The position numbers and the translations under genes were made by a program. 64,000 nucleotides of DNA, from NCBI GenBank assembly GCA_030323885.1, contig CM059189.1, positions 43,367,428 to 43,431,427 of the forward strand. Direction: 5' to 3'. Below the pieces are notes generated by a model. The model did not search any database, was not told where the DNA came from, and saw only the letters and a list, made by a program, of their open reading frames with translations. The stretch comes from Branchipolynoe longqiensis. Taxonomy: Eukaryota; Annelida; Polychaeta; Phyllodocida; Polynoidae. Positions 24,801-32,356 of this stretch are shown one piece after another. Each line of letters starts with the position of its first letter. The first letter of the stretch is position 1.

Positions 24801-27161
24801 TACTGATCTCATAAAATCACTTAGAGAGCAAAAACACTTAAAATAATTTTTGAGAGATATTCTTTCCCATATGCCAGGAGCATACTCAAACCAAGATATA
24901 TATCTTTTGTGTACAACTGTCCACATCTTTGCCTGTTGAGGTATATAACAGTTGACATCTTTATCTTTGGCTGTTCAGGTATATAACTGTTGACATCTTT
25001 ATCTTTGCCTGTTCAGGTATATAACAGTTGACATCTTTATCTTTGCCTGTTCAGGTATATAACAGTTGACATCTTTATCTTTGCCTGTTCAGGTATTTAA
25101 CAGTTGACATCTTTATCTTTGCCTGTTCAGGCATATAACAGTTGACATCTTCATCTTTGCCTGTTCAGGTATATAACAGTTGACATCTTTATCTTTGCCT
25201 GTTCAGGTATATAACTGTTGACATCTTTATCTTTGCCTGTTCAGGTATATAACTGTTGACATCTTTATCTTTGCCTGTTCAGGTATATAACTGTTGGCAT
25301 CTTTATCTTTGGCTGTTCAGGTATATAACAGTTGACATCTTTATCTTTGCCTGTTCAGGTATATAACTGTTGACATCTTTATCTTTGCCTGTTCAGGTAT
25401 ATAACTGTTGGCATCGTTATCTTTGCCTGTTCAGGTATATAACTGTTGACATCTTTATCTTTGCCTGTTCAGGTATATAACTGTTGACATCTTTATCTTT
25501 GCCTGTTCAGGTATATAACTGTTGGCATCTTTATCTTTGCCTGTTCAGGTATATAACTGTTGACATCTTTATCTTTGCCTGTTCAGGTATATAGCAGTTG
25601 ACATCTTTATCCTTGCCTGTTCAGGTATATAACTGTTGACATCTTTATCTTTGCCTGTTCAGGTATATAACTGTTGGCATCTTTATCTTTGCCTGTTCAG
25701 GTATATAACTGTTGGCATCTTTATCTTTGCCTGTTCAGGTATATAACTGTTGGCATCTTTATCTTTGCCTGTTCAGGTATATAACTGTTGGCATTTTTAT
25801 CTTTGGCTGTTCAGGTATATAACTGTTGGCATCTTTATCTTTGCCTGTTCAGGTATATAATTGTTGACATCTTTATCTTTGCCTGTTCAGGTATATAGCA
25901 GTTGAAATCTTTATCCTTGCCTGTTCAGGTATATAACTGTTGACATCTTTATCTTTGCCTGTTCAGGTATATAACTGTTGGCATCTTTATCTTTGCCTGT
26001 TCAGGTATATAACTGTTGGCATCTTTATCTTTGCCTGTTCAGGTATATAACTGTTGGCATCTTTATTTTTGCCTGTTCAGGTATATAACTGTTGGCATCT
26101 TTATCTTTGCCTGTTCAGGTATATAACTGTTGGCATCTTTATCTTTGCCTGTTCAGGTATATAACTGTTGACATCTTTATCTTTGCCTGTTCAGGTATAT
26201 AGCAGTTGACATCTTTATCCTTGCCTGTTCAGGTATATAACTGTTGACATCTTTATCTTTGCCTGTTCAGGTATATAACTGTTGGCATCTTTATCTTTGC
26301 CTGTTCAGGTATATAACTGTTGACATCTTTATCTTTGCCTGTTCAGGTATATAGCAGTTGACATCTTTATCCTTGCCTGTTCAGGTATATAACAGTTGAC
26401 ATCTTTATCTTTGCCTGTTCAGGTATATAACAGTTGACATATTTATCTTTGCCTCTTCAGGCATATAACAGTTGACATCTTTATCTTTGCCTGTTCAGGC
26501 ATATAACTGTTGACATCTTTATCTTTGCCTGTTCAGGTATATAGCAGTTGACATCTTTATCCTTGCCTGTTCAGGTATATAACAGTTGACATCTTTATCT
26601 TTGCCTGTTCAGGCATATAACTGTTGACATCTTTATCTTTGCCTGTTCAGGTATATAGCAGTTGACATCTTTATCTTTGCCTGTTCAGGTATATAACAGT
26701 TGACATCTTTATCTTTGCCTGTTCAGGTATATAACTGTTGACATCTTTATCTTTGCCTGTTCAGGTATATAACTGTTGACATCTTTATCTTTGCCTGTTC
26801 AGGTATATAACAGTTGACATCTTTATCTTTGCCTGTTCAGGCATATAACAGTTGACATCTTTATCTTTGCCTCTTCAGGCATATAACAGTTGACATCTTT
26901 ATCTTTTCCTGTTCAGGTAGATAACAGTTGACATCTTTATCTTTGTCTGTTCAGGTATATAACAGTTGACATCTTTATCTTTGTCTGTTCAGGTATATAA
27001 CAGTTGACATCTTTATCTTTGCCTGTTCAGGTATTTAACAGTTGACATCTTTATCTTTGCCTGTCCAGGTTAGCATCAACAAACGTTCGGCACCAGTCTC
27101 CAGTTTCGGAATCAAGCACTCAGAATATGTCACTCCTCTCATCATCGACGTTATGGACTAG
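7412..27161 (+). CDS. ODF3: ODF3/CIMAP1-like SHIPPO-repeat protein (five exons, joined)
   Basis: Join of 7412-7629, 10682-10863, 20528-20652, 23654-23794 and 27069-27161: 759 bp, 252 aa plus TAG. All four introns start GT and end AG. Phases are 2, 1, 0 and 0, and each junction reads through (cg/g tac; g/ct; agcgg/acc; aaaag/gtt). SHIPPO (STPGPxxY-type) repeats are at about aa 16-24 (SSPGPCVYG), 59-67 (SSPGPVYYP), 96-104 (KTPGPGAYS), a degenerate one at 130-136 (DQNPAAN), TPGPGTYTT at the start of exon 4 and KPGPGAHSPEK at its end. The C-terminus SSFGIKHSEYVTPLIIDV is typical of the family. Such proteins bind the sperm-tail and ciliary axoneme, where they act as microtubule-associated structural proteins. 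Length matches vertebrate ODF3 (about 254 aa). No promoter was found; a 5' untranslated exon probably lies upstream. Confidence 0.88.
7630..8940. other. Intron 1, first part: no gene recognised
   Basis: Intronic. Apart from a (TA)n microsatellite at about 8740-8792, I recognise no repeat family and no coding frame with protein-like composition in this stretch. Confidence 0.6.
8941..10570 (+). repeat. 13-bp minisatellite (about 125 copies) in intron 1
   Basis: Tandem array of a 13-mer close to ACTGTTTTATCAG, with frequent T/C variation (TTTATCAG or TTTACCAG), occasional substitutions (TTTCATCAG, TTACATCAG, TTTAGCAG) and a few 1-bp length changes. Higher-order blocks can be seen: runs around 9261-9340 and 9411-9480 repeat almost exactly, as do 10130-10290 and 10315-10460. 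The period is not a multiple of 3, so long open frames across it (such as the 225-codon one at 8954) read as repeated LFYQTVLSDCFI peptides and are not genes. Confidence 0.95.
10682..10863 (+). CDS. ODF3: ODF3-like coding exon 2
   Basis: Preceded by a CT-rich tract and acceptor GCGTGCGCAG (ending 10681); followed by donor GTTGGT (10864). It is 182 bp, phase 2 in and phase 1 out. It encodes YGKDGTPHYSLYSRPDNPTT, then SHIPPO motif KTPGPGAYSPE, and ends RSTDQNP plus one base. GC content is much higher than in the flanking intron, as in the other exons. Confidence 0.87.
10890..11166. mobile_element. W3 TIR element with TCGCGAATCG-iterated interior
   Basis: Inverted termini: TTTATGCCTGGTACACACC (left) and GGTGTGTACTAGGCATAAA (right). 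The short interior is built from degenerate repeats of TCGCGA/CGAATCGC and a central palindrome around GGTGTGCGCGGGGAGCGCAC. It is non-coding and lies just inside intron 2, about 26 bp after the exon 2 donor. Probably a MITE. Confidence 0.75.
11167..13860. repeat. Intron 2 stretch with dispersed 'TATAGGTCCATGG' motif
   Basis: Non-coding. The words AGTTCTCGTGCCTATATGG and TATAGGTCCATGG recur in degenerate form at about 11225, 11400, 12840, 12938, 13150, 13197 and 13492, spaced irregularly and separated by (TA)n tracts (12779-12811). The 11518-11705 part belongs to a separate family. I see no coding potential in the rest. Confidence 0.6.
11518..11705 (-). repeat. Interspersed repeat related to the 61.7-62.4 kb triplication
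   Basis: On the minus strand this matches the unit repeated three times at 61763-62370, including GCAATCTTCATACAGAAAA, the ATATCTCTAAAAC.ACACCACCTA segment and AAATTTATAAGGTTAGGGTT. It is non-coding, possibly part of a MITE interior. Confidence 0.7.
13860..14250 (+). repeat. Purine-rich (GGA/GAA) tract
   Basis: One strand is almost all purine from about 13870 to 14085, and again at 14143-14220, where pure (GAA)n occurs. Such tracts can form triplex or other non-B DNA. A poly-C run (about 13674-13687) lies just upstream. Open frames on both strands read as Lys/Glu/Arg or Ser/Phe homopolymers and are not genes. Confidence 0.8.
14090..14147 (-). mobile_element. S1 SINE tail fragment
   Basis: Contains GTTGGAGTTTTACGTCCTGG and CAACATCTAAG..TATATCAGGA, the reversed 3' tail of the S1 SINE. 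It is embedded in the purine-rich tract and stops where (GAA)n begins. Confidence 0.75.
14251..16829. other. Intron 2 stretch with no recognised feature
   Basis: No gene or full repeat recognised. A tRNA-like box A (TAGCCTAATGGTTAGGGCAC, near 15421) hints at a decayed SINE, and a short (CAA)n run lies at 16730-16748. Other open frames here have no protein-like features. Confidence 0.5.
16830..17166 (+). mobile_element. S1 tRNA-derived SINE, full copy
   Basis: tRNA-like head at 16830-16910 (GACCAGACGGGAATACCGAA; box B-like GGTTCGAATCC), body, and tail ending AAACTCCAATAACCAAC. The box A region is degenerate, so transcription by Pol III is doubtful. Confidence 0.8.
17274..17715 (+). mobile_element. 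S3 tRNA-like SINE interrupted by an S1 SINE
   Basis: A tRNA-like head, TCAGGGAGCCTAGAGAGCTT then AATGGCTAGGAGGCTGCCC, resembles the S3 head at 42588-42668. It is split by an S1 copy at 17336-17669; the 10-bp CAGAGCTGTG occurs on both sides (17326-17335 and 17670-17679). After the insertion it continues with box B-like GAGTTTGAGCCCC. Confidence 0.7.
17336..17669 (-). mobile_element. S1 tRNA-derived SINE, full copy with 10-bp target duplication
   Basis: This copy defines the family best. On the minus strand: head GACCGGGCGCAGTGGCCGAA to about 17590; the body includes AGTGTCAGGATAATGTGACT and TCCTGATATGACCTTAGATG; the tail ends ACTCCAACAACCAACCAACC. It is 334 bp. Flanking CAGAGCTGTG duplications show L1/LINE-type retrotransposition into an older tRNA-like repeat. 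The (AACC)n tail may mark the partner LINE. Confidence 0.88.
17937..18101 (-). mobile_element. S1 SINE, head half
   Basis: On the minus strand it begins GACCAGACGGGATGGCCGAA, continues through the box B-like GGATTCGAATCCTGG-type segment and ends in the GGATAGGGCAAGGA body motif. The tail is missing. Confidence 0.75.
18236..18543 (+). mobile_element. S1 SINE, full copy
   Basis: Head ACCAGACGGGATGGCCGAAT, box B-like GGTTCAAACCC, body GGATAGGGTAAGGACTGGTT, then ATATGACCTTAGATGTTGCT and a tail turning into (AACAA)n. It is in opposite orientation to the copy 140 bp upstream, so the pair forms a long imperfect inverted repeat. Confidence 0.8.
18544..19362. other. Intron 2 stretch with no recognised feature
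   Basis: AT-rich intronic DNA. No gene, TIR or SINE recognised. Confidence 0.5.
19363..19467. mobile_element. Short palindromic TIR element (TACAGTA termini)
   Basis: Begins TACAGTAGAACCCCGTTAA and ends in the near reverse complement TAACAGGGTTATACTGTA. The interior repeats 'TTTGGTTTAACCGAGC'. Its relative at 41500-41792 has the same ends and words. These palindromic ends are common in mariner-type MITEs of invertebrates. Confidence 0.75.
19497..19690 (+). mobile_element. S1 SINE, 3'-truncated copy
   Basis: Head ACCGGACGCGGTGGTCCAAT then TGGTAGAGCAC (good box A) and GGGGAGTTCGAATCCCAG (good box B); it stops after GTGACTGAGTTGGATATC. Of the S1 copies here, this head is closest to a canonical tRNA. 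Poly-C at 19729-19743 follows. Confidence 0.8.
20040..20510 (-). pseudogene. CR1/L2-like LINE reverse transcriptase, C-terminal fragment
   Basis: The minus-strand frame (up to 20543) contains a typical C-terminal RT tail of CR1/L2-type LINEs: RLNALNLPSMFYRRTRGEII, then TRGHKLRLQ, RKNVLLDTVANTWNRLP and LNTLKNILDIFW. Catalytic domains are absent, so the copy is 5'-truncated. Its upstream edge lies within roughly 20-50 bp of the exon 3 acceptor (AG at 20526-20527), and the open frame even runs into exon 3. It lies antisense in intron 2. Confidence 0.8.
20528..20652 (+). CDS. ODF3: ODF3-like coding exon 3
   Basis: Acceptor CCTTTACCTGCAG (ending 20527) and donor GTAAGT (20653); 125 bp, phase 1 in and phase 0 out. 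It encodes (A)ANRYTLPPLLGKTVESGK then PQAPCYSQRGRSNIGSFSED and LQR. The GR(S)xxGxFSEDL segment is a family signature. The upstream intron edge is a LINE fragment. Confidence 0.87.
20653..21297 (+). repeat. 59-bp minisatellite (about 11 copies) at the exon 3 donor
   Basis: The first, divergent unit begins at the donor GTAAGTCTCACCTACCGACT. Later units are nearly identical, with CTCACCTATCGACTAGCGAG, the word GATAAAAGATTCACCCCTAC and TCAGAGGAGGGAG, at a 59-bp spacing (20718, 20777, 20836, 20895...). In later units the GT of the donor is replaced (GAGCTCACC), so the donor is not copied. An S1 SINE interrupts the last unit. Confidence 0.93.
21297..21601 (-). mobile_element. S1 SINE inserted in the 59-bp minisatellite
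   Basis: Sense is minus. The tail (GTTGTTGGAGTATTACGTCC read on +) starts right after a CCCCTACTC unit end, and the head ends before CCCCTATTCAGAGGAGGGAT, a resumed minisatellite unit. CCCCTACTC/CCCCTATTC is a likely 9-bp target duplication. Confidence 0.8.
21683..22039 (-). mobile_element. M1 MITE, full copy with TTAA on both sides
   Basis: TTAA, then AGTTGCATCGTCCGCTGG; the other end is CATCGGACTATGCAGCT followed by TTAA (22036-22039). The interior holds the M1 landmarks in reverse: TTGGCAAGCACGCCAAAACT, GTGCACCAGTA and AGAATCAAATCTAGAT. No coding frame. Confidence 0.85.
22040..23187. other. Intron 3 stretch, mostly unrecognised
   Basis: No gene. A decayed M1-like end (CCATCGGACCATGCAACTTTAA, shortened here) is near 22956-22977, and CCACATCACAT words repeat at about 22645 and 22739. 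Nothing else recognised. Confidence 0.5.
23188..23495. mobile_element. F7 MITE-like repeat
   Basis: Starts ATAGAGGGAGTGCACGTGAC and ends GGCATTACACCCCCTCTAT, an imperfect inverted pair. About 290 bp are shared with 32357-32650, including CAGCGGCCAGCCATCTTGGA and AATCCAATATGGCCACTGAA-type words. No coding frame. Confidence 0.75.
23654..23794 (+). CDS. ODF3: ODF3-like coding exon 4
   Basis: Acceptor GCTTGGCACCCAG (ending 23653) and donor GTAAGG (23795); 141 bp, phase 0 on both sides. It encodes TPGPGTYTTTDPSTYRNRAP, LYSLTSRSTLPGDTTQ and KPGPGAHSPEK, with two SHIPPO repeats. An M1-like end relic sits about 60 bp upstream (CGGACCATGCAACTTGAAAG). Confidence 0.88.
23795..24427. other. Intron 4, first part: no feature recognised
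   Basis: Intronic, moderately GC-rich, with no recognised repeat or gene. Confidence 0.5.
24428..24800 (+). mobile_element. F8 TIR element, 3'-truncated copy
   Basis: Matches 33628-34000 over about 350 bp: GATTAATCAACTCGGGTCAC at the left, then GAATAAACGAATACGCTTCT, TTAGGACTTGTACTG-type and TACAGGTACCAGCACAAAT words. The right TIR present in the other copy is missing. Confidence 0.75.
24911..27068 (+). repeat. 38-bp minisatellite (about 56 copies) ending at the exon 5 acceptor
   Basis: After one degenerate unit (24911-24940), 24941-27068 is 2,128 bp, exactly 56 x 38. Each unit starts GTATATAAC(A/T)GTTGAC (or GTTGGC) and ends TTTGCCTGTTCAG, i.e. a pyrimidine-rich stretch plus CAG, followed by the GT of the next unit. 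The last unit ends CCTGTCCAG and is the real splice acceptor of exon 5. Higher-order structure can be seen: a multi-unit block with the GTATATAGCAGTTGACATC variant and TATCCTTGCC recurs at about 25590, 25894, 26202, 26347 and 26539. Confidence 0.95.
27069..27161 (+). CDS. ODF3: ODF3-like coding exon 5 (C-terminus and stop)
   Basis: Begins right after the 38-bp array at GTTAGC; encodes VSINKRSAPVSSFGIKHSEY and VTPLIIDVMD, then TAG (27159-27161). Phase 0 in. The FGIKHSEY..PL..DV ending is the conserved C-terminus of ODF3-type proteins. The stop TAG is itself followed by GTAAGC, a strong donor, so the 3' UTR may be spliced. Confidence 0.88.
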   Translation, partial: VSINKRSAPVSSFGIKHSEYVTPLIIDVMD

Positions 27162-27856
27162 GTAAGCAAAGAAAGACTGTTAACACTGACCCAATTTAAC
27201 TACTTAGCTACATACACAGAGTCTCCCAGGTTGCTCATGCGGATCTTGGTCATATATATGGGTTATTCTATCAAACTGGGTACCACATATTTGGTTTCCA
27301 CATTATGATGCCGATAATTTGTTCTTTCTTTCATTGCTTGCAAGTCAAATAATTATTGTATACTCTGTGTATTAAGTATTTTAGCAATAGTACATTTATT
27401 GAAGCTATCCCAAGAAAGAAATTAAAAGTTTACTTATATGATTTTGTGCTAATGTGAAAAGGTGAAAATTTACACATTTACACTATGCATGTAGCCAAAC
27501 CTTTTTTCAACTTATTTTTCAACTTTTTTCTTGTAAGTCATAACGTTGTCTGCTTAACAGTAATCAATAAAAATCTTGTTTGACTATGTTGTATATGTTA
27601 AAATGAGGTTCTGGATGTGTTTTTGATTTTCATGTTACACAAGTGATATTAATGCATTGCTCAATGTGTATAAGATCTAATTCAAAAAGTGAAATTCATT
27701 TTTTTCAACTCTGACATATGCACAACATGCAACCCTTCATAGGACATTGGATTAGGCTATCATTTGGAAGGTTTTTTTGCTATTATTTGGAAGGTTTTCA
27801 CTTTTGGTTTCCATGTCACACTTTAGTGCCCAGCTTTAGAGAATGACCCATATATA
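27162..27856. other. Region after the stop codon of the ODF3-like gene
   Basis: AT-rich, with no coding frame. It may be the 3' UTR or, given the donor at 27161/27162, an intron. A possible polyadenylation signal AATAAA occurs near 27565. No repeat recognised. Confidence 0.5.
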
Positions 27857-28050
27857 TAAGTAAAATCTCTCTAACCAGCCACCTCCACAAATCGACCACT
27901 CCCCTATATCGATCGCTTTATTTGGGTCCCAAGATCGCCCATACAATACAATTGTAATGAAATGAAAAATTCCCTAAACCGACCACCTCTCTAAATGGAC
28001 CATTTAAAGTAGGTCCCATGGTCGGTCGATTTAGAGAGGTTTTACTGTAT
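27857..28050. mobile_element. Palindromic TIR element (AAACCTCTCTAA termini)
   Basis: Left end AGTAAAATCTCTCTAACC, right end TTAGAGAGGTTTTACTGTA (inverted). The interior has CGACCACTCCCCTATATCGA and TTGGGTCCCAA. The element at 41953-42136 shares termini and interior words. Probably a mariner-type MITE. Confidence 0.75.
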
Positions 28051-28778
28051 GCACGTCCATAAGCACATAAATAGTCCAAGCACCCAAAATGTTGCACATT
28101 TAACAATATGTGCATAAACCAATATCTGTAGGAGGAATACATGTAGAATATGTCAGAGGGAGTGTGTTTAAATGTCATCTTTCTCATATCTTGTTGGCTG
28201 CTTTTATATAGTCACCATATATACTGCCATAAAACTTCAGCATTTCAGAAAGAATTACAATTAATCATGACTATTGTCTGGAAATGTTATTCCAATGTTT
28301 AAAAATTAAACGACTACACCATAATATGTGACTCCTTGAGTCTTTAGCAATATATTTTGGCGACATTTAATGACAATATGTTTGCAATATGGTTATAAAT
28401 AACATATGTGAAAGAGGTAACTAGATTGTGTTGCAGTTATTTATACCGACTACGGCGCCAGAATGATTTCTTTTTCATTTTATTTTTTAAAGAAATTGGG
28501 GACAAAGGCTATATTTTTTAGCGTTGTTCTTTGCACTTTGTTTTGAAAAGAAATTGGCGCAAATGAATTTCTTTGTTGCAAGTATATTTATATCCATTGA
28601 TATGATTAGATTCTTTTCCATGTCCATGTAGGGATAGCTATTGATCTTGCTCCTGTTGCTTCGGCAACATTATTCCAAATGTTGCTATCATTATATCTAT
28701 GTTCTGTCTCCATGCAGGACTATATATTAATGCGATTATTCCATTTATTGATATGATTTTATCTTGTTCCTATCTCTA

Positions 28779-29122
28779 TTAAAGCTACATAGTCCGATGA
28801 AGCATCAAATTTTCAAAACCAAAATAATTAAAAATAATTAATTCTACATATCTAACTTAGATACTGATGGACTATTATGTATTTGTTGCCACATAGAAGG
28901 GAATACCGAGGCAATCGAATAGAGCCTTTTACTGCTAAATCCTATGGTGTCCAGAGTTTTGGCATGCTTGCTGAAACTAATTTGATATGCTTGCACTTCA
29001 AATATCTCAAAACTTATCCATTTAAAATAAAAGTTACTTCAAACTAAACTAAGGTGGATTATAGAAATCAAATTAATATTTTTATCTCAGAAACTCAAAA
29101 CCATCGGACTATGCAACTTTAA
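28779..29122 (+). mobile_element. M1 MITE, full copy with TTAA on both sides
   Basis: TTAA (28779-28782), AGCTACATAGTCCGATGAAG ... CATCGGACTATGCAACT, TTAA (29119-29122). It is inserted within a low-complexity series in which 'ATTCCAT(C/T)TATTG(C/A)TAT' recurs on both sides. Confidence 0.88.
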
Positions 29123-29272
29123 TGAGATTATTCCATCTATTGCTATCACTATATCCCTTCCCTGCATCCATGCTGGGCTATCTACTGATTTAAGTCTTCC
29201 TTATATGGAAGCCATGTAGGGAGGGACCAGTGTAGTTCTATTATCACAATGCCCCTGTTCTACTCCGATGCA

Positions 29273-29760
29273 GGGCAGTCTCCAGGACCCTTCAGCTGCA
29301 CCTCCAACTCTGCAGACAACCACACATCTCCGTGTGAAGCACGGCAGACATTACAGACCAGGTTTACCAGCTGTTTACAGCGCACACGGCTTCCTGTGTG
29401 CCACCTGGGTGATATTCTACATCAGTATTAATGTGCATACCTGACAGCAGGGGGCGCGCAATGCAACGCTGCAGATCTCGTCTGCCCATCACACGCTGCC
29501 TGCTGCAGACTCAGCTGTGTGTAGTAGACTTCACGGTGTCAAGTGCTCTTTCCTGTGATATATCCGGCACTCTTTGTGTTATATTCATGTTTGAATTTCC
29601 TGATCCAGAACTGATCCACAACGAGGCTGGCACCAGCAAGCAAGGGGATGCAGCAGTGTATTGTAGTCAATTCAAGTGTATATTTCAGATTGCACCCTTT
29701 GTGTATAGATAGACAAGTGCATTATATATTAAAAGAAAGTACAGATGTATATTGGAGAAT
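29273..29760 (+). other. Possible spliced 3' UTR exon of the ODF3-like gene
   Basis: Sequence after a good acceptor (CTACTCCGATGCAG, ending about 29274) is more GC-balanced than its surroundings and is not matched to any repeat here. The donor right after the ODF3-like stop codon needs a partner, and this is the first convincing acceptor downstream. No long frame has protein-like composition. This is an inference from splice-site context only. Confidence 0.3.
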
Positions 29761-30004
29761 ATTCGAATATAAAGATACATATTAGGAGATGTGTGTGTAT
29801 TTAAGTGCATCATTTTAATAATTAAATTAACTGTCCTGACTATATTAGAATATAAATATACATATTAGGAGATGTGTGCATTTAAGTGCATCATTTTAAT
29901 AATTAAATTAAATGTCCTGACTACATTAGAATATAAATATACACATTAGGAGATGTGTGCATTTAAGTGCATCATTTTAATAATTAAAAAGAACTATCCT
30001 GACT
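29750..30004 (+). repeat. 81-83-bp tandem repeat, three copies
   Basis: Units share ATTAGGAGATGTGTG (29781, 29864, 29945), TTTAAGTGCATCATTTTAAT and GTCCTGACTA. No coding potential. Confidence 0.9.
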
Positions 30005-30213
30005 ATTTTTGTTTGTTTTGCTTTTTAAAATAGAAAAATCCCAAAGATCTGCTGAGAAAGAAAGCTATGGCATCATTTGAAGCAAAGTGAGTTATGTTAC
30101 TCATTCCAACGTGGCACTGTAAAGGATGTCACGTGTATGGGGCTCGTACTATATTTTAGTTTGAAGTTGCATAATCCGTTGATTTTGTGGTTATATTCTT
30201 CTTTATTTGTTAG

Positions 30214-30876
30214 TTAAATTTACATCGTCTGATGGTTTTGAGTTTCTTTCATTTTCTCAGATAAATATATTCGGTTGATTGTTATAGTCTACCATGCCTT
30301 AGGTTGAAGTAACTTCTATTTTAAGTGGCACACTTTTGAGATATTTGAAGCGCAAGCATTCCAAATTAATTTTGGCAAGGATGCTAAAACTCTGACAATA
30401 TAAGCTTCTGCAGTAACAGGTTTTCTTGAAGATTTATACTGCCTATCATGGATAAGTCTGAATAGACTTGTTTTCACCATGAGACAGTTTGTCGATAGAA
30501 AGCCCAAGCCTACACTTTTACCGACTCAAGGGATTTTTAACCTCCCACACCACAAAGACATGGTATGAGAGCAACTGGCCTTTGATGACGCTGTAAGTTA
30601 TATACAGCTGTGGAAATCCAAATTGGCAGAGATGGGGGCATGGGGAATCGAACCACCAACCTTCAGATTAGGAGTCCGACCTAGAAAAAAGCCAGACACT
30701 CTAACCACTCTACCAGAGAGAACAGAGGTTCTATTAAATTGTTTCAGTATTCCCTCCTGTGTGGCGAACAATTATTAATGAGTGCACCAGTATCTAAGTT
30801 AGAGATGTAAAATCAAATTTAGACAAATATTTTAGTTTTGAAAATGTGATGTTTCCATCGGACTATGGGGCTTTAA
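30214..30876 (-). mobile_element. M1 MITE carrying an S2 SINE
   Basis: TTAA (30214-30217), ATTTACATCGTCTGATGG ... CATCGGACTATGGGGCT, TTAA (30873-30876). The MITE is split near 30427 by an S2 SINE and resumes at about 30724 with TTCTATTAAATTGTTTCAGT. Confidence 0.85.
30428..30722 (-). mobile_element. S2 tRNA-derived SINE, full copy
   Basis: On the minus strand: head GGTAGAGTGGTTAGAGTGTC, box B-like GGTTCGATTCCCCATGCC, body GCTGTATATAACTTACAGCG and GGAGGTTAAAAATCCCTTGA, ending ATAGGCAGTATAAATCTTCA. It is inserted in M1, with GTTCT/GGTTTTCTTGAAG-like flanks, so the target duplication is not clear. Related copies are at 6541-6703 and 35126-35360. Confidence 0.85.
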
Positions 30877-31265
30877 GTATATCAGGAAGACAATTATAAC
30901 CTACTATATTTCGGAGTAACTGTTATGATAAGTGGTCAACTTCCAGATATGTTTGAAGTCCAAGTGTGCAAGATAATTTATGTGCACACCAGTTGGAGCT
31001 ACAAGTAATACACCATTTCTGTGTGAACTAGGTCATTATGCCACTTATTATTGCCGTTAACAGATTTGACGTTCTTAAATGGGGAAACCTCCGAAACAAA
31101 TGATTCTTAGCGGCACCAGTGTATAACTTAGAAATATAGGATCAAATCTAGGTTAAACGCTTTCATCGAATTATGCAACTTTAATGACAAGTGTACTGTG
31201 ATAATGACGTCACGAATAACGCGTACACTGAGTGTACCTGGGTTCCACGCCACAGTCGCATAGAC

Positions 31266-31929
31266 CTAAAGGCCCTGTCACACTACGACGTAGCGACATC
31301 GGCATAGGGAGAACGTGAAGAACGTTGAACTTCTCGGCGTAGTATGCAAATTTGGGCACAAGTTGAACGTGGATGCAGCATAGTTGACGAGAGAGTAACG
31401 TCAGTAAAGCATAGTGATACCGTCATTCAACGAGAGAGGACAACTTCATTATGTTCCCGGAAGGTTATGAACGTTATTCCATCGCCAGAACTGCGTTACG
31501 TGATGGCGAAACATTGAACGTACGTTGAACATACGTTTCTCTGACGTTCTCCTGATGTTATCCTGACGTTCCCATTCTGCCGCGTGGACGTTTCCACTGG
31601 GTTTAATGTGGGTCAACGTAGTGGAACGTAGTTGAACGTAGTGAGCAGCGTTTGACTAACGTCCGTTTAACATCATTGACGTTCACCGAACGTGTACAGA
31701 ACGTATGGCGAACGTAAACCCTTACGTTCGAGTTACGTCGAAAGTTTTGAACAGGTTCAAAACTTTGATGCGGGCCGACGTCACACAACGTAACGTGACG
31801 TAGTTCGACGTCGGTCTAACGTCATTCTGACATCATCATAATGTAACCCAACGTACATCAACGTAATGACGAAACGTGATCACGTCAGCCTTACGTTTGC
31901 TCGTTACGTCATAGTGTGACAGGGGTATT
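31266..31929. mobile_element. W2 TIR element with AACGT-iterated interior
   Basis: Left AAAGGCCCTGTCACACTACG, right CATAGTGTGACAGGGG. The 620-bp interior is saturated with AACGT/ACGTT words in both orientations (for example GAACGTAGTTGAACGTAGTG and AACGTACATCAACGTAATGA), far beyond base-composition expectation. Same termini as W1 (5878-6751). Non-coding. Confidence 0.8.
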
Positions 31930-32287
31930 AGGCTTGCCACAAAGCATTACGTCATCGGAAGCCATATAGGGAGGGACCAGTGTAGGTGTTCTTCCACGCA
32001 GCATGCACTACTCTGTGGCAGTCAAAGCGTTAAGCCCATGAGCCATCAAAGCATTAAACATATAACATATACCAATCCTGGCATCTATTTTGGGATCAAT
32101 ATTTACATTCCCAAAACATACATGATTCAAATACAACTCTCAAAGTAAGATGCCGTTACAGTTATTGCACAATATAACCGTAATGCCTTATGGGATTAAC
32201 GCCATGATGGCTCTGCTACAGAGTAGCACACGCACGGAGGAACACCTAAACTGATCCTGATGACGTAATGCTTTGTGCCAAGCCTAA
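31929..32287. mobile_element. TIR element with AGGCTTGCCACAAAGC ends
   Basis: Left TTAGGCTTGCCACAAAGCAT and right ATGCTTTGTGCCAAGCCTAA are inverted over about 27 bp, including TACGTCATC. A second inner inverted pair (AGTGTAGGTGTTCTTCC versus GGAGGAACACCTA) extends the symmetry. It abuts the W2 element. Non-coding. Confidence 0.8.
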
Positions 32288-32356
32288 AGTCTACACAACT
32301 GTGGTGGGGAACCAAGCTCACGCTAAGTGATGCAATACCCATGCACCGATATAATA

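Noticed and set aside
24911..27068. CRISPR-like regular repeat array
   Set aside because: Units are contiguous with no spacers, in a eukaryotic intron, and end in splice-acceptor sequence.
29249..29712. Two adjacent frames (60 and 93 codons) as a small gene
   Set aside because: No recognisable domain or splice support; kept only as a possible 3' UTR exon.
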